Below are positions 19,490 to 31,230 of a stretch of DNA of 64,000 bases, piece by piece (position 1 is the first letter of the stretch; each line of letters opens with the position of its first letter). Under the pieces are notes generated by a model. The model did not search any database and was not told the DNA's origin. It was given only the letters and a program-made list of their open reading frames with translations. A program made the position numbers and the translations under genes. The stretch spans positions 155,450 through 219,449 of the forward strand of contig WEDG01001338.1 in the NCBI GenBank assembly GCA_017591395.1, given 5' to 3'. Source of the DNA: Schistocephalus solidus. Its lineage: Eukaryota > Platyhelminthes > Cestoda > Diphyllobothriidea > Diphyllobothriidae.

Positions 19490-21450
19490 GTTGTGTGTGA
19501 TCATGTGAGGTGCAGAGGCTGATGAGGATAGATTCAGTATTTTGGTATAGCCGGCCGTGTTCTACCGCCGGTTTTCAAGAAGACGCATGTGACCTAATAG
19601 GCCCTTGCGATGTGGAATGTGCGTGGGCAGTGCGACAGTTGAGTCGGGTGCGGCGAGGGTATGTTGGTGCTCCTGGCACTGGTTCGCCGGGCCATGTGCG
19701 AATGAATCGCAAGTGACCGATCAGGCCGATGCGTGATATAAATGTGCGGTGACAATGAGGACAGAAGAGGTCGGGAGGTGCTGCTGGTAGTAATATTAGT
19801 AGTCACGCCCATGGGAGTACTATGGGAAGTGTTAAAGGGTGTGAAAGATGTGTTGGCATCGCGATGGATTCCACTTTCGTGGATGCGCATGTGACCGATC
19901 AGGCCCCTGCGTGGGAGCAGTGAAGGCATTGGAGGCAGTGTTCTCTGTTGTGTGTTGGTTTTCCAGGCTCTAGTTCGCCTGTCTCTGTGCGATGGATTCG
20001 CAAGTGACCGATCAGGCCTATGTATGAGGTGAATATGCAATCGCAATGAGGTGTTGCGTGTGTGTGGTCATGTGAGGTGCAGAGGCTGATGAGGAGAGAT
20101 GACGTGTTGTGGTATAGCCCATGGTGTTCTATTGCAGGTTTTAATGGAGACGCATGTGACCTAATAGGCCCATGCGGCGTGTGAATGTGTGTGGGCAGTG
20201 CGGACAGTTGAGTCGGGTGCGGCGGGTGTATGTTGGGGCTCCTAGCAGTAGTTCGCCGGTTTATGTACGCTGGATTCGGAAGTGACCAACCAGGCCGATG
20301 TGTGGGGTAATGTGCGATCTCAATGAAGACAGGTTAGTACCGAGTCCCCGACGCTGGTACTGGGGCGGTGGTGGTGAAGGTAGCAGGTAGTTGGAGGTGG
20401 CCGGAGTGGGGCAAGTGGAGTTCGTCACCGTGATCGACGCATGGGGTGGACGGATGATGTTGTCAGTGATCGTGGGCAACGGAGCATCGGTGAAGTTGTT
20501 CTCAGTGGTTGGGGTGGTCGTCGTAGTAGGGTCTGAAGAAGGTACGGAAGATGTTGATGTTGTGGGATTTTCGTTGCATTGAGTTCAAAGATGTCCAACC
20601 AGGCCGATTCGCCGCAGAATGTGCGTTGACAGCGTAGGCACGTTGGTACGGCTTGCGCATTAGCGGAGTTGATCCGCGGTACTTGTGATTTGCGAGCCGC
20701 CCTTTTGGCTTTAACAGCGGCGATCCGGTTGGCCTAATAGATTGCTGCACCAGTCTTCACGGATTTTCTCAATGCCGGTCAATCCCGGGCGAGGTCCTCC
20801 CAGGGCGCCGGGTTGATTTGCACTTGCTTCAGAGATTTCTTCAGTATCCATGCAGCGGCGTTTTTGACCTCCCTGACGGCGAGCACCCGGAGCGACATCT
20901 CCATAGAAAATTCGTTTGGGCAGTCGCTCTTCGTACATTCTCACCAGGTGGCCGGACCATCGCAGTTTCACTTGCCTCAGCATGGCGCGGATGCTGAGGG
21001 TTCCGGTCCGCTCCAGGACTTCCATGTCCGGGATCCTGTCTTGCCATCTCAGCTTCAATATTCTCCGAAGGCAGCTGCGATGGAAGTGATTGAGCTTCCT
21101 AGCTTAACTCGAGTAGACGGTCCAGGTCTCCACTCCGTAAAGGTGAATAACGTGGCGATTTCACACGGAGGCCTGCAACGGCCAAAGGCCTGACTGGCTT
21201 TGGAGATCCGTTGAGCAAACTCGTCGTCGATTCTCGTGTTGCGTAACAGCGTGCTTCCCCGATAAGCGAAGATTTCTACCTTTTTGAGTTAAGCGCCGTT
21301 ATCATTGATTCGGGGAACATTTTATTCCGCACTGGGCGGCGGTTAGTTCATTGCCACCGTTTTGGCTGTACTGATTGTTAATCCAAAATAGGCGCAACCT
21401 GCGGCGAAGAGGTCCATACTCCTTAACATGTCCTCCTCCGTCACGGTGTT
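19490..21450 (-). pseudogene. RT and zinc-finger coding remnant of the old Zf-LINE
   Basis: Recognisable blocks are [48 protein letters not shown] and [11 protein letters not shown], followed by fingers with the cores [30 protein letters not shown] and GLIGHMRIHE. Several frameshifts and stops separate them. The 5' end is cut within the segment after FADD, so no active site is present. Confidence 0.85.
19500..20350 (-). repeat. Tandem duplication of the finger module, unit about 568 bp
   Basis: 'tcatgtgaggtgcagaggctgatgagga' begins at both 19503 and 20070. The following 280 bases (finger pair, GAPTY-like linker, finger) are homologous between the two. The duplication adds extra fingers and includes sequence after the ORF stop. 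Confidence 0.75.
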
Positions 21451-21534
21451 GAGGGCGTAGTCGTCCGCAGGCGGAGGCTCATAAGGCGACCATTGATACC
21501 CTGCGGCAGACAGTGCAGACGAACCCACGATATC

Positions 21535-21719
21535 GTTCCCGATCACAACCGACAAAACGACGAGCCCGTGGCTCAATGGTAGAGCGTTCGACTCAAATAC
21601 CAAAGGTCGCGGGTTCGAATCCCAATTGTGCCACACTTGGGATTGGGTATGACTGGCTGATGACGGCTAATAAGCCAGAAATGGCCATTCCGGTCTCCCT
21701 TGTCTTTGTCGGTTCCATT

Positions 21720-21720
<1 letters not shown>
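21535..21720 (+). repeat. tRNA-derived SINE
   Basis: Box A is at 21569-21586 and box B at 21612-21622, followed by the full body to 'cttgtctttgtcggttcc'. It ends in a TA array. It interrupts or abuts the truncated 5' side of the minus Zf-LINE. Confidence 0.78.

Positions 21721-21721
<1 letters not shown>

Positions 21722-21771
<50 letters not shown>
21722..21771. repeat. (AT)n microsatellite
   Basis: About 25 AT units at the 3' end of the SINE. Confidence 0.95.
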
Positions 21772-21773
<2 letters not shown>

Positions 21774-22239
21774 TGCAGAGAGGAGACAAGACGGAGAATA
21801 TGGGTAGATTGATACAGTCTGTTTCGGGCTTTTTCTGCCTTCATTCAGCCAATCATAACCCTGACTACCAGCTAGGACTGGAAACACAAACATGCACTCG
21901 AGGACGGCGCAGACAGTCCACACACTGGGTCTAGCAGATGGGTCATAAGCACTTCATCGAACCGAAGTTCATCAGTGCCTCACCACCTGTCATACTCTGT
22001 CGCTGCAGATCGGGTATTTATTCAAACAGAAATAGGCGCACACCGATCTAGTGGCTTCCCGAAGCAAACAAGCTCCGTATGGGTGGCAAAGGTCACGAAC
22101 AGGCAACCAATTACCAGGCCGAAGTCGGCCAAGTTATAATTGCAGAGAGGAGACACGACAGAGAATATGGGTAGATTGATACAGTCTGTTTCGGGCTTAT
22201 TCTGCCTTCATTCAGCCAATCATAACCCTGACTACCAGC
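21774..22239. repeat. Pair of ~100-bp direct repeats around a 266-bp core
   Basis: 21774-21873 and 22140-22239 are nearly identical ('gcagagaggagacaagacggagaatat...ctgactaccagct'). Each contains, on the minus strand, a degenerate hammerhead-like order: CTGAATGA, a GGC/GCC stem, then CGAAAC (21821-21848 and 22188-22215). The second repeat runs straight into a truncated Zf-LINE. This could be a Penelope-type terminal repeat pair or a small non-autonomous retroelement. Confidence 0.55.
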
Positions 22240-22245
22240 TCTCCT

Positions 22246-24472
22246 CTCTGTTCAACATCGCCGGGAAGACCTTCGCCCGTATTTTTCTCAATCGTCTTAA
22301 CAGTCACCTAGAGCAGGGCCTGCTCCTGGAAAGCCAATGTGGCTTCCACCGACACCGCGGAACAACCGACATGATCTTTGCCGCCCGCCAGCTACAAGAG
22401 AAGTGCCAGGAGATGCTAACCCACCTCTACACTACCTTCGTGGATCTGACAAAAGCCTTTGACACGGTGAATCGCGACGGACTGTGGAAAGTCATGCAGA
22501 AAGTTGGTTGTCCTGAGCGGTTCACGCACATCGTGCGTCAGCTTCATGACGCGATGACGGCGCGCGTCACTGACAACGGGGACGGTATCCGAAGCATTCG
22601 CAGTGACAAGCGGAGTGAAGCAGGGCTGCGTACTGACCCTACCCTCTTCAGTCTCATGTTCTCGGCTATGCTGATGGACGCCTACCGTGATGAGCAGCCT
22701 GGTATCCGCATCGCCTACAGAACTGACGGGCACCTTCTCAACAGTCGGCATATGCAGGCTCAAACGCGCGTGTCTACGACTACAGTCCATGACTTGCTCT
22801 TAGCGGATGACTGCGCCCTTAACACCGTGACGGAGGAGAACATGCAAAGGAGCATGGACCTCTTCGCCGAAGGCTGCGCCGATTTGGGATTAACAATCAG
22901 TACAGCCAAAACGGTTGTCATGCACCAGCCGCCACCCAGCGCGGAATACAATGCTCCTCGAATCAATGTCAACGGTGCTCAACTCAAAAACGTGGAAACC
23001 TTCGCTTATCTAGGAAGCACGATGTCGCGCAACACGAAAATCGATGAAAAGGTTGCCCGACGGATCTCCAAAGCCAGTCAGGCCTTCGGCCGGCTGTAGG
23101 CCTCTGTCTGGAATCGCCACGGTATTCACCTGAACACCAAACTGAAGATGTACAAGGCCATCGTCTTGACGACACTCCTTTACGGAGCGGAAAACTGGAC
23201 CGTCTACTCGAACCAAGCCAGGAAGCTGAATCACTTTCATCTCAGCTGCCTCCGCATAATACTGAAGCTGAGATGGCAAGACAGGATCCCGGACACGGAA
23301 GTCCTGCAGCGGACCGGAATCCTCAGCATCCATGCCATGCTAAAGCAAGTGCAACTGCGATGGAGCGGTCACCTGGTAAGAATGGACGACGAGCGACTAC
23401 CCAAACGACTTTTCTACGGAGAGGTCGCTACGGGTTCTCGCCGGCAGGGAGGTCAAAAACGACGCTACAAGGACACTTTGAAGAAATCGCTGAAGCAACT
23501 GCAAATCAACTCGGCGACCTGGGAGGACCTCGCCCAGGATAGACCGGCATGGAGAAGATCCGTAAAGGCTGTTTCAGCAATCTATGGGGCCAACCGGATC
23601 ACCACCGCCAAGGCCAAAAGAGTTGCAAGAAAGTCACCAGTGCCCTAGACCAAACCGCCAATACCCAGGTCCTGCCAACATGCCCTCGCTGTCAACGCAT
23701 CTTCCGCGCGCGAATCAGCCTGGTTGGACATATTCGGACGCAATGCACCAACAGTCCGACAATTCCAACTTCTACGTCAAATTCTGCCAACCCTCCTTCT
23801 GACTCCCCCACCCTCACTCCTGGCATCAATTCCATTATTCCCACCATCATAGAGACCACATCTCTCTACTCGTAGTCTGTTACCCCCACCACCGCCTTCA
23901 CCTTCACTGCCACCACCACCAACATCAGCGATGGGGACTCTCTCCTAAGCTGTCCTCAATGCGACCGCACATTCACCACACCCATCGGACTGGTCGGTCA
24001 CTTGCGAATCCATCGTACAGAGACGGGTGAACCAGTGTCTGGAGCACCAACACACAGCAGAGATCGTCACCTCCACTGTCCTCCCAGTCCTCGCGCATTC
24101 AATCATCGCATGGGCCTATTCGGTCACATGCGCATCCATTACAGCGGAATTCACCACAATGCCGTCAAAACCGATACACAATGCACACCCTCCACTCCTG
24201 CCATTCTTACAGCGACTGCCACTCCCACTACCATGAATGACATCCCCCCAGCCTCTACCGATTTCTCCTGCCCACACTGCGCCCGCAACTTCAACTCACG
24301 CATCGGCCTGGTCGGTCACCTGCGAATCCATCGCACGGAGGCTGGTGAAGCAGTGCCTGGGGCTCCGACATACAGTCACCGCGTCTACCTTCACTGCCCT
24401 CACTGGTCCCGCAAATTTACACACCGCATGGGCCTATTAGGACACATGCGCCTCCACGACAACCTCTGGTAA
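22246..24472 (+). pseudogene. Zf-LINE copy D: RT and zinc fingers, broken
   Basis: Motif A ([11 protein letters not shown]) and motif C are recognisable; the latter reads LLLADDC, with Leu for Phe in FADD. A compensated pair of indels (about 22580 and 22638) replaces the NGVKQGC motif with out-of-frame residues. A TAG at 23097-23099 replaces the Gln codon in GRLQAS, and further stops occur after SPVP (23646-23648) and at 'tactcgtag' (about 23873). Four C2H2 fingers are readable to 24472, some with lost cysteines. It is non-functional. Confidence 0.9.
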
Positions 24473-24561
24473 ACCACCGGAGGCTAAACCACATAAGCGC
24501 CCCACAATCTACACTTATACATAGACAACACCCTCAGTCATCATAATGTACCTGAGAAAAT

Positions 24562-24582
24562 CACGGTTTCCTAGAAACCGTG
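24562..24582 (+). other. Conserved 9-bp stem hairpin in Zf-LINE 3' region
   Basis: Same CACGGTTTC CTA GAAACCGTG hairpin as in copies A, I and H. Confidence 0.85.
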
Positions 24583-25340
24583 GCTTGGAAGGCTGCCAAT
24601 CTGACGCTTACACCAGACCACGCTGTCGGCCCAGTGTATGTGCTGTGTGTGTCGAGTGGCTGACCAGTGGACTGGGAGTCAGACGGCGATTGCTCCTCCA
24701 TATCCCCTACTTTAGTGAATCCTGGTGTGTGCGTTATGGGGGCCAGGTCGTGCTGTGGCGCACAAAGACAGGTACGCTGACCCGTCAGCCAATGCGCCCA
24801 CTCCCACCTCAGACAACTTACTGGCTCGGATGGTGGTCTGATTGTGGGGGGGGGCGGAGAGAGTGAGGTCAACAGCTCAGCGCATTTTTCTCACTATAAA
24901 CAATCTGACGCGCTTGAAACGATCACGGTGCGCTAAAAGCCGTGGCTTGGGAGGTTGCCAACTGACGGGATAACTCGGACCGCGTGGTCAGCCTAATGTG
25001 TGTTTTGTGTGGAGTGGCTGACTGGCGGACTGAGAGTCAGGCTGCAATGGCTCCTTCTTAATGTGGCCTTTATGGCACTCCCACTCCGTGGGATCCGAGC
25101 AAGGTGTGGTGGTACACCCAGGGGCGGCTCCGGTCGCGCCAGCCACATGCGCCCTCTCCCATCTCCGGTCTTCTTGACTCTGTCTTGAGACCGGGCTCAG
25201 GTAGGGGAGGAGGAGAGAGTGCGGTAGCTGCAGTGCAAGGCTACTATCACTTTAAATTAATTCACGCGCAAGTCACCGTCCCTGCACCACCTGTTGTGGA
25301 GCATACGGTGGACGTCGTCAAAATCGACGGTCGAACTGTC

Positions 25341-26711
25341 ATGCTGCCGATTGGCACGTGCAGTGGCGCTGCACTGTTTGGACGCCAGAATACTTATCTT
25401 CCTTCGACCTGCAAATCTGAGCTCTCCGTTGATCCCTCTTGGTCCGAATCGTTAACCATCGGTCCTTTATGCCTTTGGGCTTTCGTTGTGTTAAAAGCAA
25501 TTTCTTGTTGCTGGCTGCTGGTGATCGGTCAATTCCTCTTTTCAAACTTCTCAAATTATGCGGTCGAGTTTTCAAAGGCCGTTGTTCTATTTTAACAAAA
25601 TAGTGGCGCAAATGCAATTTTTCAAAAGATGTTTTTTTGCGGAGTACGCTGTCCACCGCGTCTCTTAGTTTATCCCCCTAAAGCCCCTATCATGCCCATT
25701 CCCGTATGACAGGAGGTCCTTCTCTGAGTGCAGCCACACATCTATTCGTCAACCAAATAACTTTGCTCCATTGAGATGAACGCCAAATACATTTTCACAT
25801 AGCGCAGACCAAGGGGGAGCTTGTTTCAACCACAGCACCTAAAGTGTTCTCTCTGCCTTTAAAGCGCGTTCGTTCGAAACTCCACTTACAGTACCCACTG
25901 ATGCTTGAACAGAGGAGGAATTGAATTGAATACAACCGCGCACCGCAGTAGTCTCCCAGTGACTCCTACTGTTGGACGAATGCTGGCAGTCATCCGCTGA
26001 TAATCACCTGCTGTTTCATATTATTACAAGCATAGTCCTCGTGGCCTTTCAGTAGACCCAATTAGTAGGCGCGGAAGACTCTCCCTGACCTCGATGATGG
26101 GAGATTCAAACGAACAACTGGAGGGTCGAGTTTCCTTTTCAGATGTCTAATGGTGACCTTTAAGAGCACATTTTCACTGCAACTTCTGACCATATCGAAA
26201 ATGGAAACTCTCTGTCACACATCGCCCTGGCATTTGAATCCGTTTGGCACCGAGGGATAGGGATTTTGTAGTAAGTTATGAGCTGAACAGAACCAGGCTT
26301 TAAGAGCAAATCAAAAGGTAACATCATATTAACAGAAGTCATACCTAGTAAATTCGCGGACTCCCTTCGTGAAAAAGGCCAGATTTCTATAGAGAGACAT
26401 GACCTAAAACTAAAAAGTGCCCTCCGTTAATGAATCGTCACAGCGAGAACACGCAAGTCATTGTAACGTTTGAAACATTAGCCAGACTGCATAAACAGTA
26501 CCCAAAGCAAATATATTGCAAAAAATAGACGCGTATGTACAAGATAAAAGGCTGTTTAGTAAATAGTAGAAGCACAGAGGCAGGTCCACTGCACAGCCGC
26601 CACTTTCAAGTGTTTTGTGGTGTGCAACGTGAAGAAGCCTGCTCATTTTCGCACATTCATTAAGTTAAGTGGACGGAGGTTTCCTTGGTAGGAGGAGTAC
26701 AAGGGAGTCAT
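25341..26711. other. Intergenic or intron stretch between the two host genes
   Basis: No recognisable gene. The GTF2F1 polyadenylation site should lie here on the minus strand just below 26712, but I see no clear AATAAA. Confidence 0.35.
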
Positions 26712-27553
26712 TTATCGCTTGAGAGACAGCACATGTTGTCCATTAATGATCTGCTTTATGGGTCTCAGCCGCCTGAGAGCATTCGCCAGCAGGGTTTGGG
26801 CATCGTCCGTCTTCGGGACGAGCTTCTTGATGCGAATCTTCTTCAACAACTCTGTCACAGTGATGGGCTTTCGCATGAGGTACTTCCGTACGTGGGCCGT
26901 TAGCTCGTCGTCCGGTGGTGGTGGTGGTGGTGCCGCCGTCGCGGCTACGGTCGCAGGTGTGGCAGCGTTGTCCGCCATCTTGAGACGTTTAACCGCACCT
27001 CCCTCCGTCATCTCCTCAGTGGCACCAGTCTCGGCAGGTCGCTTTGGCATGACCGTGGTAGGAGGATTGGCTGCGGAGTCCTTTGAGGAAGGACTACCAG
27101 TGACAGCAGTAGATGCAGAAGAGGCCGAAACCTTGTCGGAGATTTTGCGCATCATTTCGGCCTTCTTCTGAGCCATGCGCGCCAGCCGCTCGGGATCGTC
27201 CGGTGCCATGTCAAAGTCAGAATCAGAGGAGGTGGAGGAGGAGTCAGAAGACGAAGTGGAGGACGAGGAGGACGAAGAGGCGTTTTCATCATCGTCGTCG
27301 TCGTCCGAGGAGCCAGATGAGGACTCGTTCTCATCAACTCTGCTGCCGTTGCGGTGATGGTGATGGCGGTGCCGCTTGTGTTTACCCCCTCGTGATCCGT
27401 TACCGCCTTCGCCTTCTCTGCCGGACTTGGAGGAGTGCTTACGTCCACCGGCCTCGGCATCACTGCCATCGCGGTCTCCGGCCCCTTCTCCGCCCTCATC
27501 TCCAGCATGGACATCATTTGGCTTCAATTCGTCGGGATTCTCATCCGAATCAC
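26712..27553 (-). CDS. GTF2F1: TFIIF alpha (RAP74), last exon with winged helix
   Basis: This exon follows a TTGCCTGCCAG acceptor and encodes 279 complete residues after a split Ser codon, then TAA. It starts DSDENPDELKPND, passes through acidic/Ser-rich tracts (runs of Asp and Ser) and a His/Arg/Lys-rich patch, and ends with the RAP74 C-terminal winged helix: VRKYLMRKPITVTELLKKI, then LLANALRRLRPIKQIINGQ and HVLSLKR. In the family this domain binds the CTD phosphatase FCP1 and TFIIB. TFIIF works with RNA polymerase II in preinitiation-complex assembly and elongation. A run of about seven Pro and an Ala-rich stretch precede the domain. The identification rests on the C-terminal match. Confidence 0.95.
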
Positions 27554-28440
27554 CTGGCAGGCAAAAATACATTTTTTAGTCTTTCACTCTAAACAGCGCC
27601 AATTTTTAGGGGGCGTGGTTATAAGTACTTGCACCTCCTGGATTACATGTGGCACAGCGTTAAGTTTCATGAAAGATTTGGGTTAGGGCTGGGGTGAGCG
27701 TGAGCTAAATGGGAACCAGGTACCCACTGTGGTACGGGATACGCATATCTACGTCCAACCTGGAGGCCTTTGTGCGGACATCACAACCCTATAAAAGTAA
27801 TCTTTCCAATTGGAAAGAACAATTTTAGAATTCTGGTTAAAATTTCGGGAGATAGCATGTCTAATGCATGGGCATTGTTATGTCCCGATGTTTGGATGAG
27901 AAAGAGAAGGAAGGCGAGTTGCAGGAAAAACCGCTTTATTCTGCCAACCTGAATAACAGTATCCCGAAACCGTTAAAATTCCTCTTATTATGTCGACACC
28001 CTGGACCCTGGCCTGGTGATCGTGGATGGGCTGCTTACTGTGCGATAATTTCGGAAAATCCCTCGTGTTTGGTCGGTCACTGGATGGGTTGCAGGCCTGA
28101 GCAAAGACATAGAGCTTGCGGGATCATGTCACACAGCCTGGTTGATTTCACGCGTGCATTTTGCGGCCGGTCGTGCGTGGGTCGCATGTATTCCTTACGC
28201 TTTAGGTCGCACGACTCCGTCCTTTTTCTGTCCTCCACAACAGGCATTCAGTGCTTACGAAATTAATCATGTACATGGATTTACTGTTGATGAACTATTG
28301 CGTGAAGTGTTAACCGAAATTCTGACTAGAAAAGATTACTTGAGTTGTAATAGTAATTATTGGAGATCATACTCCCAATATATTTAAGTCACGTCATGAT
28401 GACAGCATCCGAACGTGCTACTTTCCGGCAGCCCCCAAAA
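27554..28440. other. GTF2F1 intron
   Basis: No repeat or coding feature recognised. A plus-strand open frame (27868-28266) has no domain signature. Confidence 0.35.
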
Positions 28441-28827
28441 AACTACAGTCTGTACAGGAATTACTTAAGTACTAGGATTCTTTCAGTTATTTGCAATACT
28501 CTTATAAATTAAAGTACAATTTATAGAAAACATGCGCAAAAAATATTCTTTATTGTGCTCAGTTGGTAGTGAATTACGTCTTCTTCAAATTTTAAACATC
28601 GACAAAGGTATCCTTTGATGTTAAAAAGTTTAGGAACGTCCCCCAAAATCGGACGTGCCGACGGTTGAGAAGGACTTATTTCTTACTTTGCCTTTTCTAG
28701 GGGATCTGGCGAGCTTTTCTAAACACCGTGGTTTCAGGTAAGGATGTCTTGTATGACCGTCTAAACAAGACAAGTGAACAGCAAAAGCCCGCAATACATG
28801 TGGCTTTGCGCCCAAGTCTGGGGAAAT

Positions 28828-28890
28828 TAGGTTGAGGGTCAGGGTTAAGTTCAGAGTTGGGGTTAGGGTTAGGATTAGGCTAATGGTAAG
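28828..28890 (+). repeat. Telomere-like TTAGGG-type tract
   Basis: Contains 'ggggttagggttaggattagg' within a G-rich degenerate stretch. It is interstitial, not a chromosome end. Confidence 0.6.
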
Positions 28891-29078
28891 GGCCGCTTAA
28901 ACGCTAACATCGCCAGCCGCTAAGATGAGACTAGTGGTCTCAAGTACTCCACTTCTTCGCCTTGAAGGCAAGTACAGACTGCCCTTTCGGACCTCCTAAA
29001 GGTGCATCTACGCCTTTACTTGATCCTGTGAGGCAGGTTATATTGGTCGAACAACTGGGCGCCTATCCAGGCGGATGC

Positions 29079-29720
29079 AGCTACCGCACTCTCTCCTCCT
29101 CCTCCCCACCTGAGCCCGGTGTCGACAGAATCAAAAAGGCCGGAGTTTGGAGAGAGTACAGGTGGCTGACGCGGCCGGAGCCGCCCCTGGGCGTACCACC
29201 ACACCTGGCTCGAATCCCACAGAGTGGGAATGTCATAATGGTCACATTAAGGAGGAGCTATTGTAAACTGACTTTCAGTCCGCCAGTCAGTCGCTTCGCA
29301 CAAACCCACACTGGGCTGACCTTGCGGTCCGAATTATCCCGTCAGATGGCAACCTTCTAATCTATGGTTTTTAGCTCCCCGTGATAGCTTCAAATCCGTC
29401 AGATTGTTTATAGAGAGGAACATGCGCTGAGCCGTCGACCTCACACTCTATTCCTATTCCCAGACCCCTGCCATTGTCAGAGCCGGTCAGTGGATTGTTG
29501 TGGGGAATGGGTGCAGCAACAGATGACCTTATCTTAGCGTAGCACATACACGATCTGGCCCCCAAGCTCAAGCACCAGAATTGCCCACGAGAGTGGGGTT
29601 GAGTGGCTCACATCGCCCATATGCGAGAGTGCCAGAGATCGCGTTAGGAAGGAGCCATTGCAGCCTGACTCTCATACCAACAGTCGGTCACTCCGCACTT
29701 CGTACATAAATGTAAGTTTC
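29079..29720 (-). mobile_element. Zf-LINE 3' tail on minus strand, copy E
   Basis: This matches the 3' region in reverse complement from 'gcagctaccgcactctctcctcc' onward. The extreme 3' end ('...ggtcgaactg') is missing, so it was cut or rearranged after insertion. It lies within a GTF2F1 intron. Confidence 0.82.
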
Positions 29721-29930
29721 CTTACACTTTTAGATTGAAAACCCTGAATGCAGGTGCAACAGCAGTTTGGATTCGAAAGTATTTTGGCATTTAGAAAGTT
29801 ATTTTAAAATCGAAAGGTACACTTTCTTCAAGTACAGAATTTGACGGTGTGACTCGTTACCAAATAAGCACTAGAAAGAATAGTTTGGCACCTGTTTTGT
29901 ATACAATAAATCGAAAAAAATGGAACAAAT

Positions 29931-30235
29931 GCATGCCATCCTCGCAGAAAAGCCCGTGCGCCCGACAGCGTCCCGCACTGGCTGCGGCCACAGGGACCCG
30001 TCAGATCTGATTGGTTCATGTCCGCAAGAAGGCACTCGGTTCTTCTCTATCGTCCTCTTCAAGTGGACTGGACAGAATGCGGCCGATCTGAACGGGACAG
30101 GCAGCATTTCAATGAGAAGGAGTTGTCGTTTTTTGAATACACTTTCGCTCGGCCGATCGTGTTCTCTTGCTCTACCGTGTTGGGGTTGGGACGACCGTCA
30201 ATCAAGCATGGACTTCGTGCGAATTCCGGGTAATA
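29931..30235. other. Unassigned GC-rich insertion
   Basis: A segment richer in GC than its flanks, containing 'gacccgtcagatctgattggttcatg', splits the right arm of the foldback element. The origin is unknown. Confidence 0.35.
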
Positions 30236-30386
30236 ACACTACTAAGGTAGTCATTTTTAGTGCAGTTTTTAAAGGCAGCTGGAAAAACTTGTGCTAAAAC
30301 CGGCCTCCTGGCGTGACTTAAATATCTTGAGATTATGCTGTACGTTCATTGACATTGTAACTCTACTTAAGTAAGCTCTTCTAAGC

Positions 30387-30774
30387 GAAAACACAGTTCA
30401 TAATTTCGGCTAGCATTTAATGCTCAACTACGCATAAGGGCCGGTTGTGAAAGCAGATATGATCGGCGCAACAGGGCCCACTTCACTGAGAGGCCCAAAG
30501 TGAATGGAAACTATATTGCCAACAACTCGTCAAAGACTGAGACCTGTTATGGGCATTAAAAACAGCGTCGCACTTCGATGGCCAATCATCCTCCATACCC
30601 TACCTCCAGGTGGGATGGGTCAGGCTTTCGTCATCTATTTAAGCCCTCGAGGGTGCCCGTGGACACATCGCCATATTGGAGTTGCTGTGAAAGCCAGAAG
30701 GTACTGGGTATCTTCTTGTTTATTCGTGCTCCATGCCTGTGAACTCAGGGCTACGTGAGTACTTCCTTGTACTG
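30387..30774. other. GTF2F1 intron, nothing recognised
   Basis: No coding or repeat signature seen. Confidence 0.3.
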
Positions 30775-31230
30775 CGGAAGGCTGCGCTCATCTAGCCGGC
30801 CTCGATTGTGTCCCGACCTGTACCTCTCCACGAGTAATCATCCGCATCGGCAGAGCTGGACAGTTCAACCCATTCTCTTCGCCAACGATGGAGATCGAAT
30901 AGCGAAGGTGTCCAAGAACGACTACCACGTCTTGACAAACCGTGTTGAGCCAGGTCTTGAGCTGACCCCCTCTTCAACGCCTCCAATTGGGAAGGGGGTC
31001 GGATCAAGGGCAGTAACACTGAGTTCGTGAGGTGGGTGACAAAGAACGTGGTCAAACCACCTCAGTGATCTTTCTTGGATAGCCTGGGATATCCCTGCGA
31101 TGTTGCCACAGCGAATGTGGACCGTCTCCTTTGAAATGAAGTCTGTGGACTCAACATGACGGATGGTCTTCATGCGGTGGTGGTCAAGCGGAATCTTTCG
31201 ACTGCGCTTGCCTTAAAACGAGTCTTAGGG
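30775..31230 (-). pseudogene. C-terminal end of a second LINE type (RTE-like)
   Basis: The minus strand gives GISQAIQERSLRWFDHVLC, HPPHELSVTALDP and, after frameshifts, a segment like LKTWLNTVCQDVVVVLG and SLFDLHRWRREWVELSSS ending TIEAG with a stop near 30798. This is the cysteine-poor tail typical of APE-type LINE ORFs annotated in flatworms (LRWFGHVLRRP...HRWRREW). It lacks any catalytic part. It is distinct from the Zf-LINE, whose equivalent segment is [18 protein letters not shown]. Confidence 0.68.

Larger units (their letters stand above)
18588..21475 (-). mobile_element. Old Zf-LINE copy on minus strand
   Basis: Read on the minus strand, RT sequence (from about 21475: [20 protein letters not shown], then LRWQDRIPD) is followed by zinc fingers (about 20640-19500) and the 3' tail, which ends at the rc of 'gacggtgaactgtcg' near 18588. 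It is clearly more diverged than the plus-strand copies and has many stops. The finger region is tandemly duplicated. Confidence 0.87.
22246..25340 (+). mobile_element. Zf-LINE copy D, 5'-truncated
   Basis: The copy begins within the RT finger region (LFNIAGKTFARI) and continues through palm, thumb, zinc fingers (to 24472) and a full 3' tail ending 'ggtcgaactgtcatg' near 25340. Confidence 0.92.
28450..30386. mobile_element. Foldback element copy 3, interrupted by insertions
   Basis: The left arm is at 28450-28640 ('ttacttaagtactagg...gaattacgtcttcttcaaattt'). Its right arm, read in reverse complement, is at 29790-29930 and 30236-30386 ('ggcgtgacttaaatatcttgagattatgctg'). Between them sit a telomere-like tract, a Zf-LINE tail (29079-29720) and an unassigned GC-rich insertion (29931-30235). 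Confidence 0.5.

Noticed and set aside
26719..27592. Long plus-strand open frames opposite the GTF2F1 last exon
   Set aside because: They are shadows caused by the biased Ser/Asp/Pro codons of the real minus-strand exon. The winged-helix match is on the minus strand.
28828..28890. True telomere
   Set aside because: The tract is short, degenerate and internal, with gene and repeat sequence on both sides.
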